Below, piece after piece: positions 13,601 to 24,477 of a stretch of DNA of 64,000 nucleotides (within the stretch, counting starts at the first letter, position 1; each line of letters opens with the position of its first letter). Source of the stretch: Ancylostoma caninum (taxonomy: Eukaryota; Nematoda; Chromadorea; Rhabditida; Ancylostomatidae); NCBI GenBank assembly GCA_037903475.1, contig JBAJFG010000290.1, forward strand, positions 496,001 to 560,000, written 5' to 3'. A program made the translations under genes and the position numbers. The notes beneath the pieces are model-generated. The model was not told the origin of the DNA. It made no database searches and saw only the letters and a list, made by a program, of their open reading frames with translations.

Positions 13601-16600
13601 GCGGTTCGCCACCGCGGGCATGTGCGGCTCCACCGCGGATGTACCGCGGCTCCACCGCGGGCATGTGCGGCTCCACAGCGGGCATGTGCGGACCCACCGC
13701 GGGAACATGCATTTTTAAGGGACTGGTTATTTTCTTCTAAAAATGGCCCTGTATGGAAGACCCTGTCGTGAGGAGGAGGAGGCAAATCCACGATGGCACT
13801 GATATTTCTTCCTGAAAGCATTTTTACACCACTGGATTCGAACTCATGTTTCCAAGTCCGCTCTCTTATCCACTCGGCTATGCGTGCATCGTGCGTGGAG
13901 GTTTTGTTGGCATTGATGAAGCAATCAGCTCTACTGCGGGTCAAGCACGGGCATGTGCGGGTCCACCGTGCGGCATGTGCGGGTCCACCGCGGATAGCAA
14001 TGTTACTGCGGGTCCACCGCGGTCCTGGAACGACGGAACCCTTTTGGCCAGAGCGGCGGATGTGACCACGGCAGTATCTTCGCAGGTAGGCGGCCATTCA
14101 TGGTGTTCAACTTGTTGTTGCGATTGTCCAGCGGCCAACTACTCTGAACTTTCTGCCCGCGGTGGACCCGCGGTACGAGGTCGATCCGCGGTGGATTCGC
14201 GGTTGCCCGCGATAAATCCGCACATGCCCGCGGTGGGCAACCGGGAGTGACGTCATCCCTGCGGCATGCGCACACATGGCCGCGGTGTATCCGCACATGC
14301 CCGCGGTGGACCCGCAGTAGAGCTGATTGCGTTATCAATACCAACAAAACCTCCACGCACGATGCACGCATGGCCGAGTGGATAAGAGAGCGGACTTGGA
14401 AACATGAGTTCGAAAAGGTACGTGGGTTCGAATCCAGTGGTGTAAAAACGCTTTCAGGATGAAATATCAGTGCCATCGTGGATTTGTCTCCTCCTCCTCA
14501 CGACAGGGTCTTCGATACAGGACCATTTTCAGAAGAAAATAACCAGTCCCTTGAAAATGCATGTCTCCGCGGTGGAGCCGCACATGCCCGTGGTGGCGAA
14601 CCGCGGATCCACCTCGGGCGTACCGCGGATCCACCGCGGGCAGAAAGTTCAGAGTACTCTGAACTTTCTGCCCGACGTGGATCCGCGGTTTGCCACCGCG
14701 AGCATGTGCGGGTCCACCGCGGATTTACTGCGGGTCCACTGCGGGCATGTGCGGATCCACCGTGCGCATGTGCGGATCCACTGCGGGAAGCGTGCAAATG
14801 AAATACATGCCTTTCCCACCTTATGGAACGCACGATATCACTTGTAAAATGGTACTAACAGAACCATAGCATATAAATGAACTATAACACTGCCGCTATA
14901 GTCCTCGAGGACTGTAGCACCTTGCGTCGCCGTCGCCGGCGACTGTGAGGCCGATACGCATCGATTGTGGGCGGAGCGGCGGCGGCGGCGACTGGCGATC
15001 GCCAACATCGGCGGCCGCCAATGTTGGCGACTGTGACGTCGGTGCGTATCGATTGGTCGCCAACATTGACGATCGGAGGCCGCCAATGTTGGCGACTGCG
15101 GCGCCAGTGCGTATCGATTGCGAGGGGTGCCAACATTGGCGGCCGCCGTCGCCGGCGACGGCGACGCAAGGTGCTATACTCCTCGAGGAGTATAGCGGCT
15201 ACCTAAGTGAGAGTGTCACGAAGGTCCCGCCGCGACTGTGCGGCCGCGACTCTATGAAACCGCCATGGAATTCGGCCATCCTTTAGAGAAAAACGTACGC
15301 TCCTTGTCGAAAAGATAGACGGACTGCGCGCACAGTCTCTCTCGAAATAATTCTCGGATGGAGCTCGACACTGCTCAAGTATCACCGCGGTGTTATACGG
15401 GCGCACCATCTCACAATTAGCCTGTAGAAGTATCAAAAAGATTCCGATCTCGGCCACTTACGAGATAGCTACAGAAATGAAATTTTGCAGTGAACAAATG
15501 TATTAGGTTGGCAACAAGTTCATGCGTTTTTTTTTTTCTCAATTTTGTTCTTTGCTGTGATTTGAACACCGTTCGATTGAGTATCATGAATCACTTTGCA
15601 TCTCACGTATTTCACGTAACAATCCCATCTGGGCGTGGATCGCCCAGCTCGTCCACATGCCGGGATCTTCACCGTGTTAGCCTCAAATCGTTTGCCTCTT
15701 CGCTGCTCCCCCCCCCCTAACAGGCTGCTAATAACAAGCTAATCGCGGCATTGCTCAGTTACGCCTATAATTACCAGTATCAAAAAGGTCTCTTCACTAC
15801 CTAAGAAGCAGGAGGAACGTTGGACTCAATGTAATCGATCATGTTATGAAAGGAATTGTTTCTCCATCATTTTCACTTTCGTTTCCTTTGCGCTTCAATC
15901 ACCGTTCACTGTCTGCACGTACATTAGCTATCCGTACTTACCCTTTTTTACTAATGCAACTGCGGGTGCTGCTTTGAATCGTTCAAATAAGAATTTCAGT
16001 TGACCGAATATGACTTCGAGATGTGGCACAAGGGCGAGTATGCTCAAGATAAAGAGTCATGCGTGACGATGTTCCAGCACCACGATGATAAGCAGTAAGG
16101 CGCTTATTGAACATTTATAATTCCATGAGGTTTTCAATAATCTGCTGCTGAAAAACCTCTCGGGAGGTACAGCACGCGTCGTTTTTATCATTGTTCGGGT
16201 TCAGAACGCTTTCGAAAAGGTCATCCCACTAGTTTACACGAGATGTATGGTTTTGCATCCTACACAAAATCCCTCAATTTAACAAATATTAAATGTAAAT
16301 ATAAATATTCATCTTTTTCAAATAAATCTAAATTAAACGTAAATATTCGTCTTTTTTCAATGTCTTCTAGCTGTGCCAAAACAAGGGGATAATTGAGCGA
16401 TTTTAGAAAATTGTATGCTATGAATAAAGATGTACTGAACTACCGATTACAGATACTACTGGCAACCTCACAGATGCACCGATAGACGTCCATACACATG
16501 CCAAATGAAGCCATGTAGCGCAGCGAATTATTGCTCGGAAGTATTCTCCGTTCAGCACCAGAACAGTCTCCGAAAAGCCCTAGGAGTAACAGTGCTGTGA
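1606..16600 (+). CDS. Secreted vWA + C-type lectin protein (CLEC-1)
   Basis: Thirteen exons: 1606-1645, 3402-3442, 4268-4381, 4515-4591, 5163-5306, 9037-9126, 9378-9454, 9736-9864, 9959-10059, 12773-12860, 13081-13172, 16000-16094, 16453-16600. All phases join in frame to give 411 residues. Exon 1 is a signal peptide (MKLLLPLLVFFLA). A von Willebrand A domain follows, with a complete DxSxS metal-site motif (D53-R-S55-K-S57) and a GTNI threonine motif. An ANCFCP junction at about residue 238 leads into the C-type lectin domain, with WIGL at 312-315 and WPDGT at 326-330. The WND-type calcium and sugar ligand region is replaced by YYWQPHRC, so classical sugar binding is doubtful. The Asp position in the KVIVIVASDY strand of the paralogues reads ATAYK here. 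Exon order matches CLEC-2 and CLEC-3. The gene is probably secreted or extracellular; the ligand is unknown. Confidence 0.88.
5320..5933. mobile_element. MITE-like element with imperfect TIRs
   Basis: The left end reads TTAACCCATTGACGACCGCG and the right end, reverse-complemented, TTGACCCATTGGCGACCGCG. These are imperfect inverted termini bounding about 0.61 kb inside CLEC-1 intron 5. No transposase frame was found between them. Confidence 0.6.
6152..6379. mobile_element. GC-rich hairpin MITE, copy 1
   Basis: The termini GCCGCTATAGTCCTCGAGGA and TCCTTGAGGAGTATAGCGGC are long inverted repeats that extend inward through GCGTCGCCGTCGCCGGCGA. The centre carries GCCAACATTGGCGGC and TGCGTATCGATT modules. 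The same element occurs at 14892-15199. It lies in CLEC-1 intron 5. Confidence 0.8.
6700..6960. repeat. Decayed copy of the CCGCGGTGG repeat
   Basis: This GC-rich stretch has repeated phrases such as GTCCGCGGTGGAATA, GGATTCGCACATTCCCGCG and GGTGGATCCGCAGTAGA. They match, with divergence, the repeat cluster at 13.38-14.80 kb. A still weaker relative lies around 7630-7860. Confidence 0.5.
8359..8650. repeat. Dispersed repeat shared with 38830-39125
   Basis: Phrases such as AGCAGATTCTGCATCT, TGACATGTRAAGCCGTTGAT, CTTATCGATTGAA and GCCAGCACAGCT occur in the same order here and in BCO-B intron 6. The identity of the element is unknown; it could be a retroelement fragment. Confidence 0.6.
10060..12772. 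other. CLEC-1 intron 9, repeat-rich
   Basis: No gene was found in this 2.7-kb intron. It holds two clusters of the motif GGAACTTCCGCGG and its complement (10560-10760 and 11140-11260), a G-homopolymer tract near 11410, an imperfect inverted repeat at about 11695-11850 (ends ATTAGCACGTTCGC and GCAAACGTGTTAAT), and a hammerhead-ribozyme-like core on the minus strand at 10439-10465. Confidence 0.6.
10560..10760. repeat. GGAACTTCCGCGG palindromic repeat
   Basis: The motif AACTTCCGCGGAGC and its reverse complement GCTCCGCGGAAGTTCC alternate over about 100 bp, followed by GAGTGACGTGATTCGCGCATGGA. A second copy with the same order (GAGTGACGTCATATTTCTCTGGGAGTTCCGAA) lies at 11140-11260. Confidence 0.6.
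13830..13882 (-). pseudogene. tRNA-like sequence, inverted copy
   Basis: Read on the minus strand, TAGCCGAGTGG (13870-13880) is a box A and AGTTCGAATCC (13834-13844) a box B. The same flanks as at 14364-14445 surround it in inverted orientation. It lacks the extra ~13 bases present before box B in the other copy. Confidence 0.55.
14364..14445 (+). pseudogene. tRNA-like (Ser/Leu-type) sequence, SINE head
   Basis: A box A match (TGGCCGAGTGG, 14371-14381) and a perfect box B (GGTTCGAATCC, 14425-14435) are spaced as in a tRNA with a long variable arm. The would-be acceptor-stem halves GCACGCA and GGTGTAA do not pair and the T stem is imperfect, so this is not a working tRNA gene. It is more likely the pol III promoter head of a SINE. 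A second copy with a shorter A-B gap is on the minus strand at 13830-13882. Confidence 0.6.
14892..15199. mobile_element. GC-rich hairpin MITE, copy 2
   Basis: Same termini as the element at 6152-6379, with flanks TAACACT before and TACCTAA after in both copies. This copy is 80 bp longer because the central module (TGCGTATCGATT plus GCCAACATTGGCGGC) is repeated more often. It lies in CLEC-1 intron 11. Confidence 0.8.
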
Positions 16601-17039
16601 AACTTGTAATTAAAGATTTTTCGATTGAATTACAATAGGACTGCTTTAAAGTACTTGTTTTCGTTCAGCTGTCAGAGTGATGAATAAATATTAGGTGCAT
16701 GCAAAAGTTGGGGAGCAGATGGTGGTATTTCACCGTTTGAAGTAGTTTTGCTCCTTGTGATTGCGATATCTTGCAAAGGTTTTCATGCGTGATGGTGACA
16801 TCTAAGCCTCAATCATCTCCCATCCACACCTCTTTTGGCTCGGACAAATGCAACAGCGCTGCTGTGTTTTTTTTTTTTTGCAACTGCCTTTAGCTCGAAA
16901 ATAGCGTTATTACGTCGAGAGATTGAGCAAACTCCATTTCACGGCGCTTGCTAACCTGTGGTCAATATTTTGCAAATTAAGATTCTCTTTTAGGTGCCCT
17001 AATAACTGGATCTAGTTCGCCCCAGATGACGGTATATTT

Positions 17040-17300
17040 TGCAATAACTTCCATGTTCTTTCGTATTTGAACCTGGGCATTTTTGAACTTGATGAATAGC
17101 ATCACTTGCTTCTGCCACATCAGGTTTTCACGGTGGATCTTGATTGACCTTACGTTTCAACTAAACCGTCGTCGTCAGAGGTCTGAATGTGGCCCCAGTT
17201 GCTTGATCTGTATCCTATACGGTCAAACATCTCATCATGCTTTGCCAGTTCTCGACGTTGTCTCAGGCAAAGCACGAAGGGAATACCCGTAGTCGAGGTC
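17040..17300. repeat. Dispersed repeat shared with 61030-61480
   Basis: Both places carry TTGATTGA-CTTAC-TTTCAAC, CGTCAGAGG-CTGAA, TTTGATCTGT, and TTGCCAGTTCTC followed by TCTCAGGCAAAGCACGAAG and a GTCGAAYCNACC tail. At 61 kb the repeat is interrupted by other sequence. Confidence 0.6.
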
Positions 17301-20300
17301 GAATCCACCAACCCACCATCAATAAAGATCCACCGTAACAACCTGGTGTGGCAGATGCAAGTGATACGCTCCAGATGAGTTAGATTGAGGAAGGCTTTCT
17401 AACCCTGGTTTAGCAGCGCCTCTGAACTTTTTTTTTGATCTTTGCAATTTGTGAAAGATACTGTAGATCCGGGTTGCCCACTGCTCTGTCAAGCTAAATC
17501 GTCATATGTTCAGTTCCTCCCCGTCTGAATTCATATTCTGTCGTAACTCTCCTCCACGACTTCCTGTCAAGGGATGCCTTCAACCAGTATCAATTGGTCC
17601 TGCAGCGAACTCCGCGGTGCACGCTCACTCTCGGCCATATTCGCTCGTGCAGCATGCCGCTGATTGGCCACGTCCCACAACCCCAAACCGCGTAAGTACG
17701 GCCGCTTCTTCACATGGGCCATCCTGTTCGTTATTCAGAATTCAGGAAAATTCAGAAGGCTATATAATTTTGGCCGGTACTGTATGTGAGTGGCGCTTCT
17801 GTATGGAGATTTCGACAGATTTCTTCAACGATTTTCTGCTGCCAAGGAACATCTGATTTAATGGAAGGCATTATGGAGCATGGAAGAAAATTCAGCACAG
17901 TGAATTCTCCCATAGCTGCCTCTGTTCGTGGAGCAAGCACTCGTAGCGTAGCTCAAGCTATACTTCTGGGACGCCGGCCGGACAAGCTAATGGGTACGAA
18001 CTCACCTTTCGCCGTCATGACTTCGAGATCCTCTGAATGTTCCAGTGTCGACATTGACAAGGGTGTTGCACAAATTCGCTGATGGTACTGACTTACTACC
18101 CACGCTCCTCAACTGTGTATTGGACCGGGTGCTCCCACGAAGATTGTGGTAGGACGTACTGAAGGCAATGGTAGTGGAGCCCTAATCGCTCACTATGGTA
18201 GCCGGAAGAAGACAAGGTCTTAGTCAACGTTGTTAAGTTCTCCCCATCCTTCATGAGTAGTGGATACTCGTATAGAAGAAGTAGAAGTGGGAAATTGACT
18301 GAACATTGCTCCGCCACTTTGCTGACGGGAACGGAAAACCCGTTCACCTGCACTTTATAAGGGTGTCGAGTCCACAATGGGTACAACGTAGCCAAGACAT
18401 TTCACTACTGTTAAGTTGTGAAATACTTACTTTTCTGGTGATTCCCAATGTTCTTAGTCATCAAGAACATCTCGACCCCTACTCTTACACTCTCAACATA
18501 TTCTAGAATGATACAATTTTATATGGAATAAAAGCATTGGAAAAGGAAATACCAACCACCAGAAAGAATCACTTGCGAAACTTGTTCTTTTCCCTTTCAT
18601 CGTGTGCGTGCAGCCGATGATGCGTCTCACATTCTGTACGGAGGTTACGTTATAGCTGACAAGACTACTTACGGGCTAAGATTGCCCCAGATGACCAGGA
18701 AGAAGAATAGTGGTCGGCAACGCTAAATTGCAAACCGATCTCATCTGCAGCAAACGTGTTACTACACTCATTCCCCTTTCATTTTCGATATCAGAGACCC
18801 TTCACATCTCCTCAAACTCCCAAATTCGGAGAAAAATACAGGACCATATTCGACAGGTGTGATGTGCAGAAAAATCGAGCTCACCTGGCTGGGGGCTTGT
18901 TGTCCTAAAAACTCTGGGGTGATTCACTATTATTCGGCAACACATAACTAAAACTACTGCCCACTGGCTCGGTCATATCCTTTTGATCACAAAAATTTCA
19001 CAGGATTACTAAATTACTTAGTTAGTACTTTTGTCATAATATATCTTCAGGTTCGTTCCGGTTACGCTTTCCTTCAGCTATGAATTTTCAAAATGAGTGA
19101 AGGGCATTGGGCGGTAGGTCTGACCAGCCATTTGATTGAATGGCTCCACCTCGAAATTGGTTAATCAACCTTCAAGGCATTAAGCATAAAACACAACAAT
19201 AGTACTGCAAACCTATGGTCTTATGCTACCACAACTAAAGTCACTAAATAATGATAGAAACACAAAAATCAAAGGGACTTGTCCAGAAAGAGTGAAATTC
19301 TCAAGTAAAAAAGGGGAAACTCAACAGATATAAAATATGAGAGAGAATGCTGGTCAAATAAGTGTACACAAGAGCTTGGACTCTGCACATCTACTCAGCC
19401 ATGAAAACAAAAATAAAAGCTAAAATAAAAGCTTTTACATTTTTCTATCATTGAATCACTTCAGTAAAACTTCAGATCCTGGCTTCTATTCAAATTTCGC
19501 TTTGGGTTAGGATGAACTTGCCTATACAGAATCACTAGGAGTACGTTTTTTATACTTTGCACATCCATCCATCGGTATCTTCACAGAAACTAGTGCAAAT
19601 ATGTAGAAGATTAATGTAAGGTTTGACAAAAAAAATTGCTCAATAGACAACCAATACAAAAGTCCATAAGTGAACAAAAATTGGCTTACTAATAGACTCC
19701 CCAAAAAATTCCGACTTCTCGAATTTTTTTCCCAGACCGAAGTGATAGGAATTCCAGACATTGATTCTAACCAAATGTTGCAAGTGCTGTGCTCCACTTA
19801 GTGACTTTTGTTCAGGCTAAGGAACGAATCCCACCATGTGGTCTTGAAAGAACAAACGAATGTACTCTACGATCTTACATTTGGCTACGTTGTACCCAAT
19901 GTGGATAGACATCTTTATAAAGTACAAGAGGGGCGAGTTTCATGTATCAGTCAACAAGTTTCTTCCACCAGATTCTCGTTGGTGTCTAACTTTGTCCGTA
20001 TAGCTGCGAAAGTTCTGAGTTGTGACCTAACATGCCTCTGATTTCCACTTCTATTATATTTTGTTACTTTTTATTTATTCAGTAAGAATTGATGGCAGCT
20101 AACCTCCACATAAGAGATATAATACAAAATATAACATAGCAGAACTATATTTTCAGACTAAAAATAACATGAATACCTATATGTGATAGCATGAAGTAGT
20201 TTGAATCTCTATTTCTTACCTTAACACAAGTTATATAAGAAAAATCAATGTTGCAATATTCTTAGTCTTCTTTTTTTTTCTTTTTGCTCGCTGCTTCACA

Positions 20301-20676
20301 TATCGTGCTCAATTTACAATCATGTACGTCATGCAATTCACTTCTAATTCAAATTACTATTATAGATTCACATTGAGTAGATACCTCGGTACAAAAATCA
20401 CCTCACAACGCTCCTAGAAAAAATGGAAGTGGCGTGAATTTTCTGCAGTTCAAGACTAACTGTGCCAGACTATCAATAAAGTTTCTGTTATTTTTCTCTA
20501 AGTGAAATAATTTATTTGAAGGCAACAGATCATGATCGATATGGGGACATGAATCGACCAATCACAAAACAGCAGCGTACCTCTTGTCACGCAGCCGGGA
20601 TGTAGATGGGGTGTAGCCGGAGTGACTCATCCCCTACAGGTAAAGTCCGCCCCCCCGGTTCATCCAGTAATCTAAA

Positions 20677-20947
20677 GGGTGGCGGTCAAGACGTACGCCG
20701 CGACGCGACCGCGCTGCACGCGTGCGCTTTTCAACTTCAGGTTGTTTCTTCAAATTCGTCGCACTAAATGACATCGGTGGCCATCATTTCACAGTTTCTG
20801 GATTCCGAAAACACCCATCTGTCCCACTCAAGCTTAGAAAAGTTCTACATATCCACGCAGAATTGCTCGTACCCTAGAGGGCTGCAGCCGCGACGCGCAC
20901 GTGAATCACCAATCACAGACCAGCAGCGTACCTCTTGTCACGCAGCC
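20677..20947. mobile_element. GC-ended MITE, family of three (copy 1)
   Basis: About 270 bp from GGGTGGCGGTCAAGACGTAC to CTCTTGTCACGCAGCC. Near-identical copies lie at 59407-59678 (same orientation) and 40441-40715 (inverted, more diverged). The ends are rich in CGCGACGCG and the middle is AT-rich with TTTCACAGTTT. No coding potential is evident. Confidence 0.75.
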
Positions 20948-21411
20948 TAATCTAGAGACATCTGGAGTCAACATCGAGCAATTTCATCAGCTATAGCACA
21001 CTTTAAGCAGGCGCAAACATATCAAATCCCAACACTCGCTTTGTGACCAAACCAAGGGAAATTCTATAAATCTATGTAGTGTCGAAAACGAAATTTCCCC
21101 CGGCTGATATTTGTAGGTGGTAAGCCTTTGGTTTAGTTAAAGCCACGTCATCAAAAAAAATGAAGGCAGTACTCATATAGGGCACGTAAAGCACACATGA
21201 ACGATTACAAACACTGGCTAACCACAAAAAAAACATAGTTATCACAAAATAAATTAAAAATTGCTTGAATTTGTATGACAACCCTGTGCTTATTTTGTTC
21301 ATTATTTGTAATGTTATTTATTCAATTTATTTTTGATATAACAAACATGTGTATAGGAGTTTGCTTTCACACAATTGCCCTTTTATAGATTTGAACTGCT
21401 CACTTACAGAA

Positions 21412-24400
21412 ATGTACGCAAGACTATTCGAGAATTTCGAAAACACTGGCAAGCCGGAGGAATGCAAGCTTATCGGTAAGAAGTTTTGAAAAGAACTTCA
21501 CCAGTAATCTCACTTCGCCCCAGGATCGATCCCTTCATGGCTGAAAGGAACAGTTGTCCGCAATGGTCCAGGAATGTTCAAAATCGGAAACACCGAGTAT
21601 AAGCATTGGTGGGATGGCTTGGCATACATCCAGAGATACCATTTCGTTGATGGCAAGGTAAGCAGTTGAAATGCTGGGAACATTGGAGGAACATAACAAG
21701 GTGATCCATTTTCAGATGTTCTACTCAGCCCGTTTCCTTGAAAGTGAAGACTACAAGGACAACATGGAAGCAAAACGCATTGTTGCCACCTCCTTTGGAA
21801 CGCGCACTTTTTCTGACCCGACAAAATCGTGGTTCCAAAGGCAAGTCCTTCCGATTCTCTGGCTCTGCAAGTCCGAAAAAGTCCGGAAAGGGCACGAAAA
21901 CAAGAGCAGAAAAATCAAACATTAACCTTCGGGTAGCAACAAGTCACAGGAGTCTTGACGATAAATTCATATACTGGGTATAGTAGCGGCCAATCACTCT
22001 TCCATCACAAGGCGTCCCATATCTCGTCCACCGCGCTGCACAAACAACGCGGCGCGGCAGACCACCAGGCACTCTTGTTGTCCGGCGGAGTTTTCCAACG
22101 GAAAAATAAATGGAACAATGAGAAAAAAATACACAGAATCGTTTTTCAGAATTTTTTTTTGGCAAATTTCAGGCTCATCTCTCTCCTGAAATTGGACATA
22201 TATCCAGATAACTGCCTTGTTTCCTTCGCAAAAGTCGGCGACTCCACCTATGCGCTGACAGAATCGGTGTACATGTTCAGAATTGAAATCGACACATTGG
22301 ACACTCTGGAAAAGGTCAGTGCCTTTCCCCTTTCATTACCCCCCCCCCGTCCCTTCTCTCCGCCTGCTTCCGAAGGCGAAGCACCATCTAGTCGATTGAA
22401 ATTGTGACGAACCAGTGTAGATCAGATCGCCAAAAGCTTATCCTTGGCACACGAATTGTAACGCTAACTATTCCAGGTGGATATCCGTGACTACATCAGT
22501 TCAAACCTTCACGTTTACTCAGCTCACTTCCATGCGGACGCCAGTGGAAACCTCTACAACATCGGAACAATCTTCGGAAAATCGTCTTGCTATGTTCTCA
22601 CTAAAACTACCAATCCTTTGGCCATTAAAGGTTGGTTTTTGAGCCAGAAAAATTGTATAAAGACCTACTTAGACTTTTTTCAGGTGCAAAAAGCAGCCAC
22701 AGCTTCGAAGGAACAGAAGTCCTTGGAGTAGTGCCCGCCAGTGAACCGCGAGCTCCGTGCTACTTTCATTCTTTCGGACTTTCTCGGAATTATTTCATAC
22801 TGTTTGAGACTCCACAACGAACGAATGTTATGAAGTTATGCTTCAGGTGGGTATTTTTTCAAGATGGAAATGTGTAAAACATTTCACGATAGTGATAAAA
22901 ATCATCCAGGAAATTCCGTGGAATCTCCTTCAATGATTGCATGTACTGGGACGAGAAGGCCGTCACAAATGTCATTTTGTTCGACAGAATCAGGCGTACC
23001 AGAGTGGAGAGAAAGGTGAGAGCTTAGACACTAGGAAAAATTAGGTGAAAACAGATGGAAAATTTTTAGATAACCGCAGATCCGTTCTTCGTATTCCATC
23101 ACTCAAATTCTTACGAGAAAGACGGCTATCTCATTGTGGACTATTGCAAAGTGTTCCATACAAGCAATATGAATGAACTCTTATTGGACCATTTGCGGAC
23201 TGGAGCATTCAGAGCAAAGGTAATTAAATCTACTTCGATTCTAGAATTATATCAGATACTAAACAAGTTATTTTGGCCTATAGCGGCAGTTATCAACGCG
23301 CACACATGCGCGTCGCGGCTCACCAACGCGCGTTGCGGCTCCCTGTGGCCTGATGCTGAATTTCTGTGGGGCAGCCACACAACAATTGCATTTCTTTTGC
23401 ACTAGCGCACTTTGCTATTGTTTTCATTATTGTTTATTTATAAATCATTAAGCAGAATACCAGGTGCGTGCGTTTCAGGCACGTGCGCCTATGTGGAGAA
23501 TCACATCGTTTCTTTTTAGGGCACTAGTCTGCTTCCGTTTCTTTGTCGGATGATTATCCCAATCAATGTCAGTTCCTCCAGCAAGCCAGGCGATGATCTG
23601 CTAGCCAATTGCAGTTTTGCTGGTGGATGTCGAGCAGTTCTTAACGAAGATGGAAGCATTCACTGCTATGACGCCAAAATGTCGGACGTCTGTGGGTTAT
23701 TTCTCCAGAAGAAATTGGAATAAGTATTATTCCATAGTGTTTCAGCTATGGAATTCCCAATATATCGCTACGATCGTAATTCCAAAGAGTACCGCTACGT
23801 ATATGGATCGTGTTTCATCGATCCAGATAACATCAGAGAGGGGGTAAGTTGAGCGGAGGGTGGAGCATGATGTGGAGAATGGCGAGAAGGTAGAAATTGT
23901 CCGTGTAACACCTTTTCTAAAGCTCAAAAATAATCTCGATTACACCTTCTACCTCGTCCCGCACTCAATTTCTGGGTCACATACATCATTGAGGTTACCC
24001 AGGGTAAAAATGCTAACGTCATGCAAATTTACTATGGCGTCGACACATCTACCCTGGGTAGTTTCAATGATGCATCCAAGCCCTGCCTAATGTATCACAT
24101 CAAAGTAGCTAGTGATTCTACCAGGTGGTCAAGATCGACCTGAGGAACGTCTCCAGCAAAGTCTGGTACAAGGATGCCGTGGATCAAATAGCAGCGGAAC
24201 CAGTGTTTGTGAGCAAACCAGGCGCTGCCAGGGAGGACGAAGGTATGAATTATAACTGTTCAGGATTCTTGCCTGTGGCTTCTTGGAAGGCTCCTGGATT
24301 TATGCCTACCTTTCAGGAGTGTTGGTCGTGCCAGTGGTGACAAGTCGCGCTGGAGACCAGCCATATGTTGTCGTAATTGATGCCGAAACAATGGTCGAAA

Positions 24401-24477
24401 TGGGGCGATTCCTTATTCCTCAAGAGAGGATTCCGCTTGGATTCCATGCTCAATATAATCCACGATCCTCATCGTAA
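21412..24477 (+). CDS. Carotenoid oxygenase (BCO/RPE65 family), BCO-A
   Basis: Twelve exons: 21412-21475, 21524-21657, 21716-21840, 22173-22314, 22477-22630, 22684-22846, 22910-23015, 23070-23219, 23520-23691, 23746-23843, 24125-24242, 24317-24477; 528 residues, normal for the family. Members are soluble or membrane-associated iron enzymes that cleave carotenoids or apocarotenoids, or isomerise retinyl esters. The four iron-binding histidine motifs are all visible: AHFH (H172), FHSFG (H235), FHHSNSYE (about H306) and PLGFH (H519). The EPVFV stretch carries a family acidic position. Intron 3 starts with GC (AAG/GCAAGT) at 21841. An acceptor (CTTACAG) ends 2 bases before the ATG, so the mRNA is either trans-spliced or has an upstream non-coding exon. 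The substrate cannot be told from sequence. Confidence 0.93.
21960..22110. repeat. GC-rich inverted repeat in BCO-A intron 3
   Basis: The stretch holds CGCGCTGC and GCGGCGCGGCAGACCACCAGG, related in content to the hairpin at 28083-28279 (both contain CGGCAGACCA near a GCGCGGC core). Probably a MITE relic. Confidence 0.4.

Larger units (their letters stand above)
13375..14800. repeat. CCGCGGTGG repeat cluster, direct and inverted copies
   Basis: This GC-rich block in CLEC-1 intron 11 is built from variants of CCGCACATGCCCGCGGTGG. A ~175-bp unit beginning GAACTTTCTGCCCGCGGTGG occurs directly repeated at 13380 and 14147. A separate ~240-bp segment at 13720-13960 recurs inverted at 14310-14560. 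That segment contains the tRNA-like head. The arrangement suggests one or more SINE-type insertions followed by local rearrangement. Confidence 0.7.
16601..21411. other. Intergenic region between CLEC-1 and BCO-A
   Basis: A polyadenylation signal AATAAA at 16683-16688 lies 83 bp after the CLEC-1 stop. A dispersed repeat at 17040-17300 recurs at 61030-61480. A MITE copy lies at 20677-20947, with an isolated end fragment at 20550-20596. The open frames in between have no splice context or recognisable domains, so I see no gene. Confidence 0.55.

Noticed and set aside
13495..14097. 200-aa minus-strand frame rich in Arg, Pro and Gly
   Set aside because: It is a translation of the CCGCGGTGG repeat cluster; all frames on both strands give similar low-complexity proteins.
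14364..14445. A functional tRNA-Ser or tRNA-Leu gene
   Set aside because: The A and B boxes are good, but the acceptor stem does not pair and an inverted variant copy lies nearby, so a SINE head fits better.
19522..19797. Hydrophobic 91-aa minus-strand frame in the CLEC-1/BCO-A intergenic region
   Set aside because: AT-rich sequence naturally gives Phe/Leu/Ile-rich frames; no start context or neighbour supports a gene.
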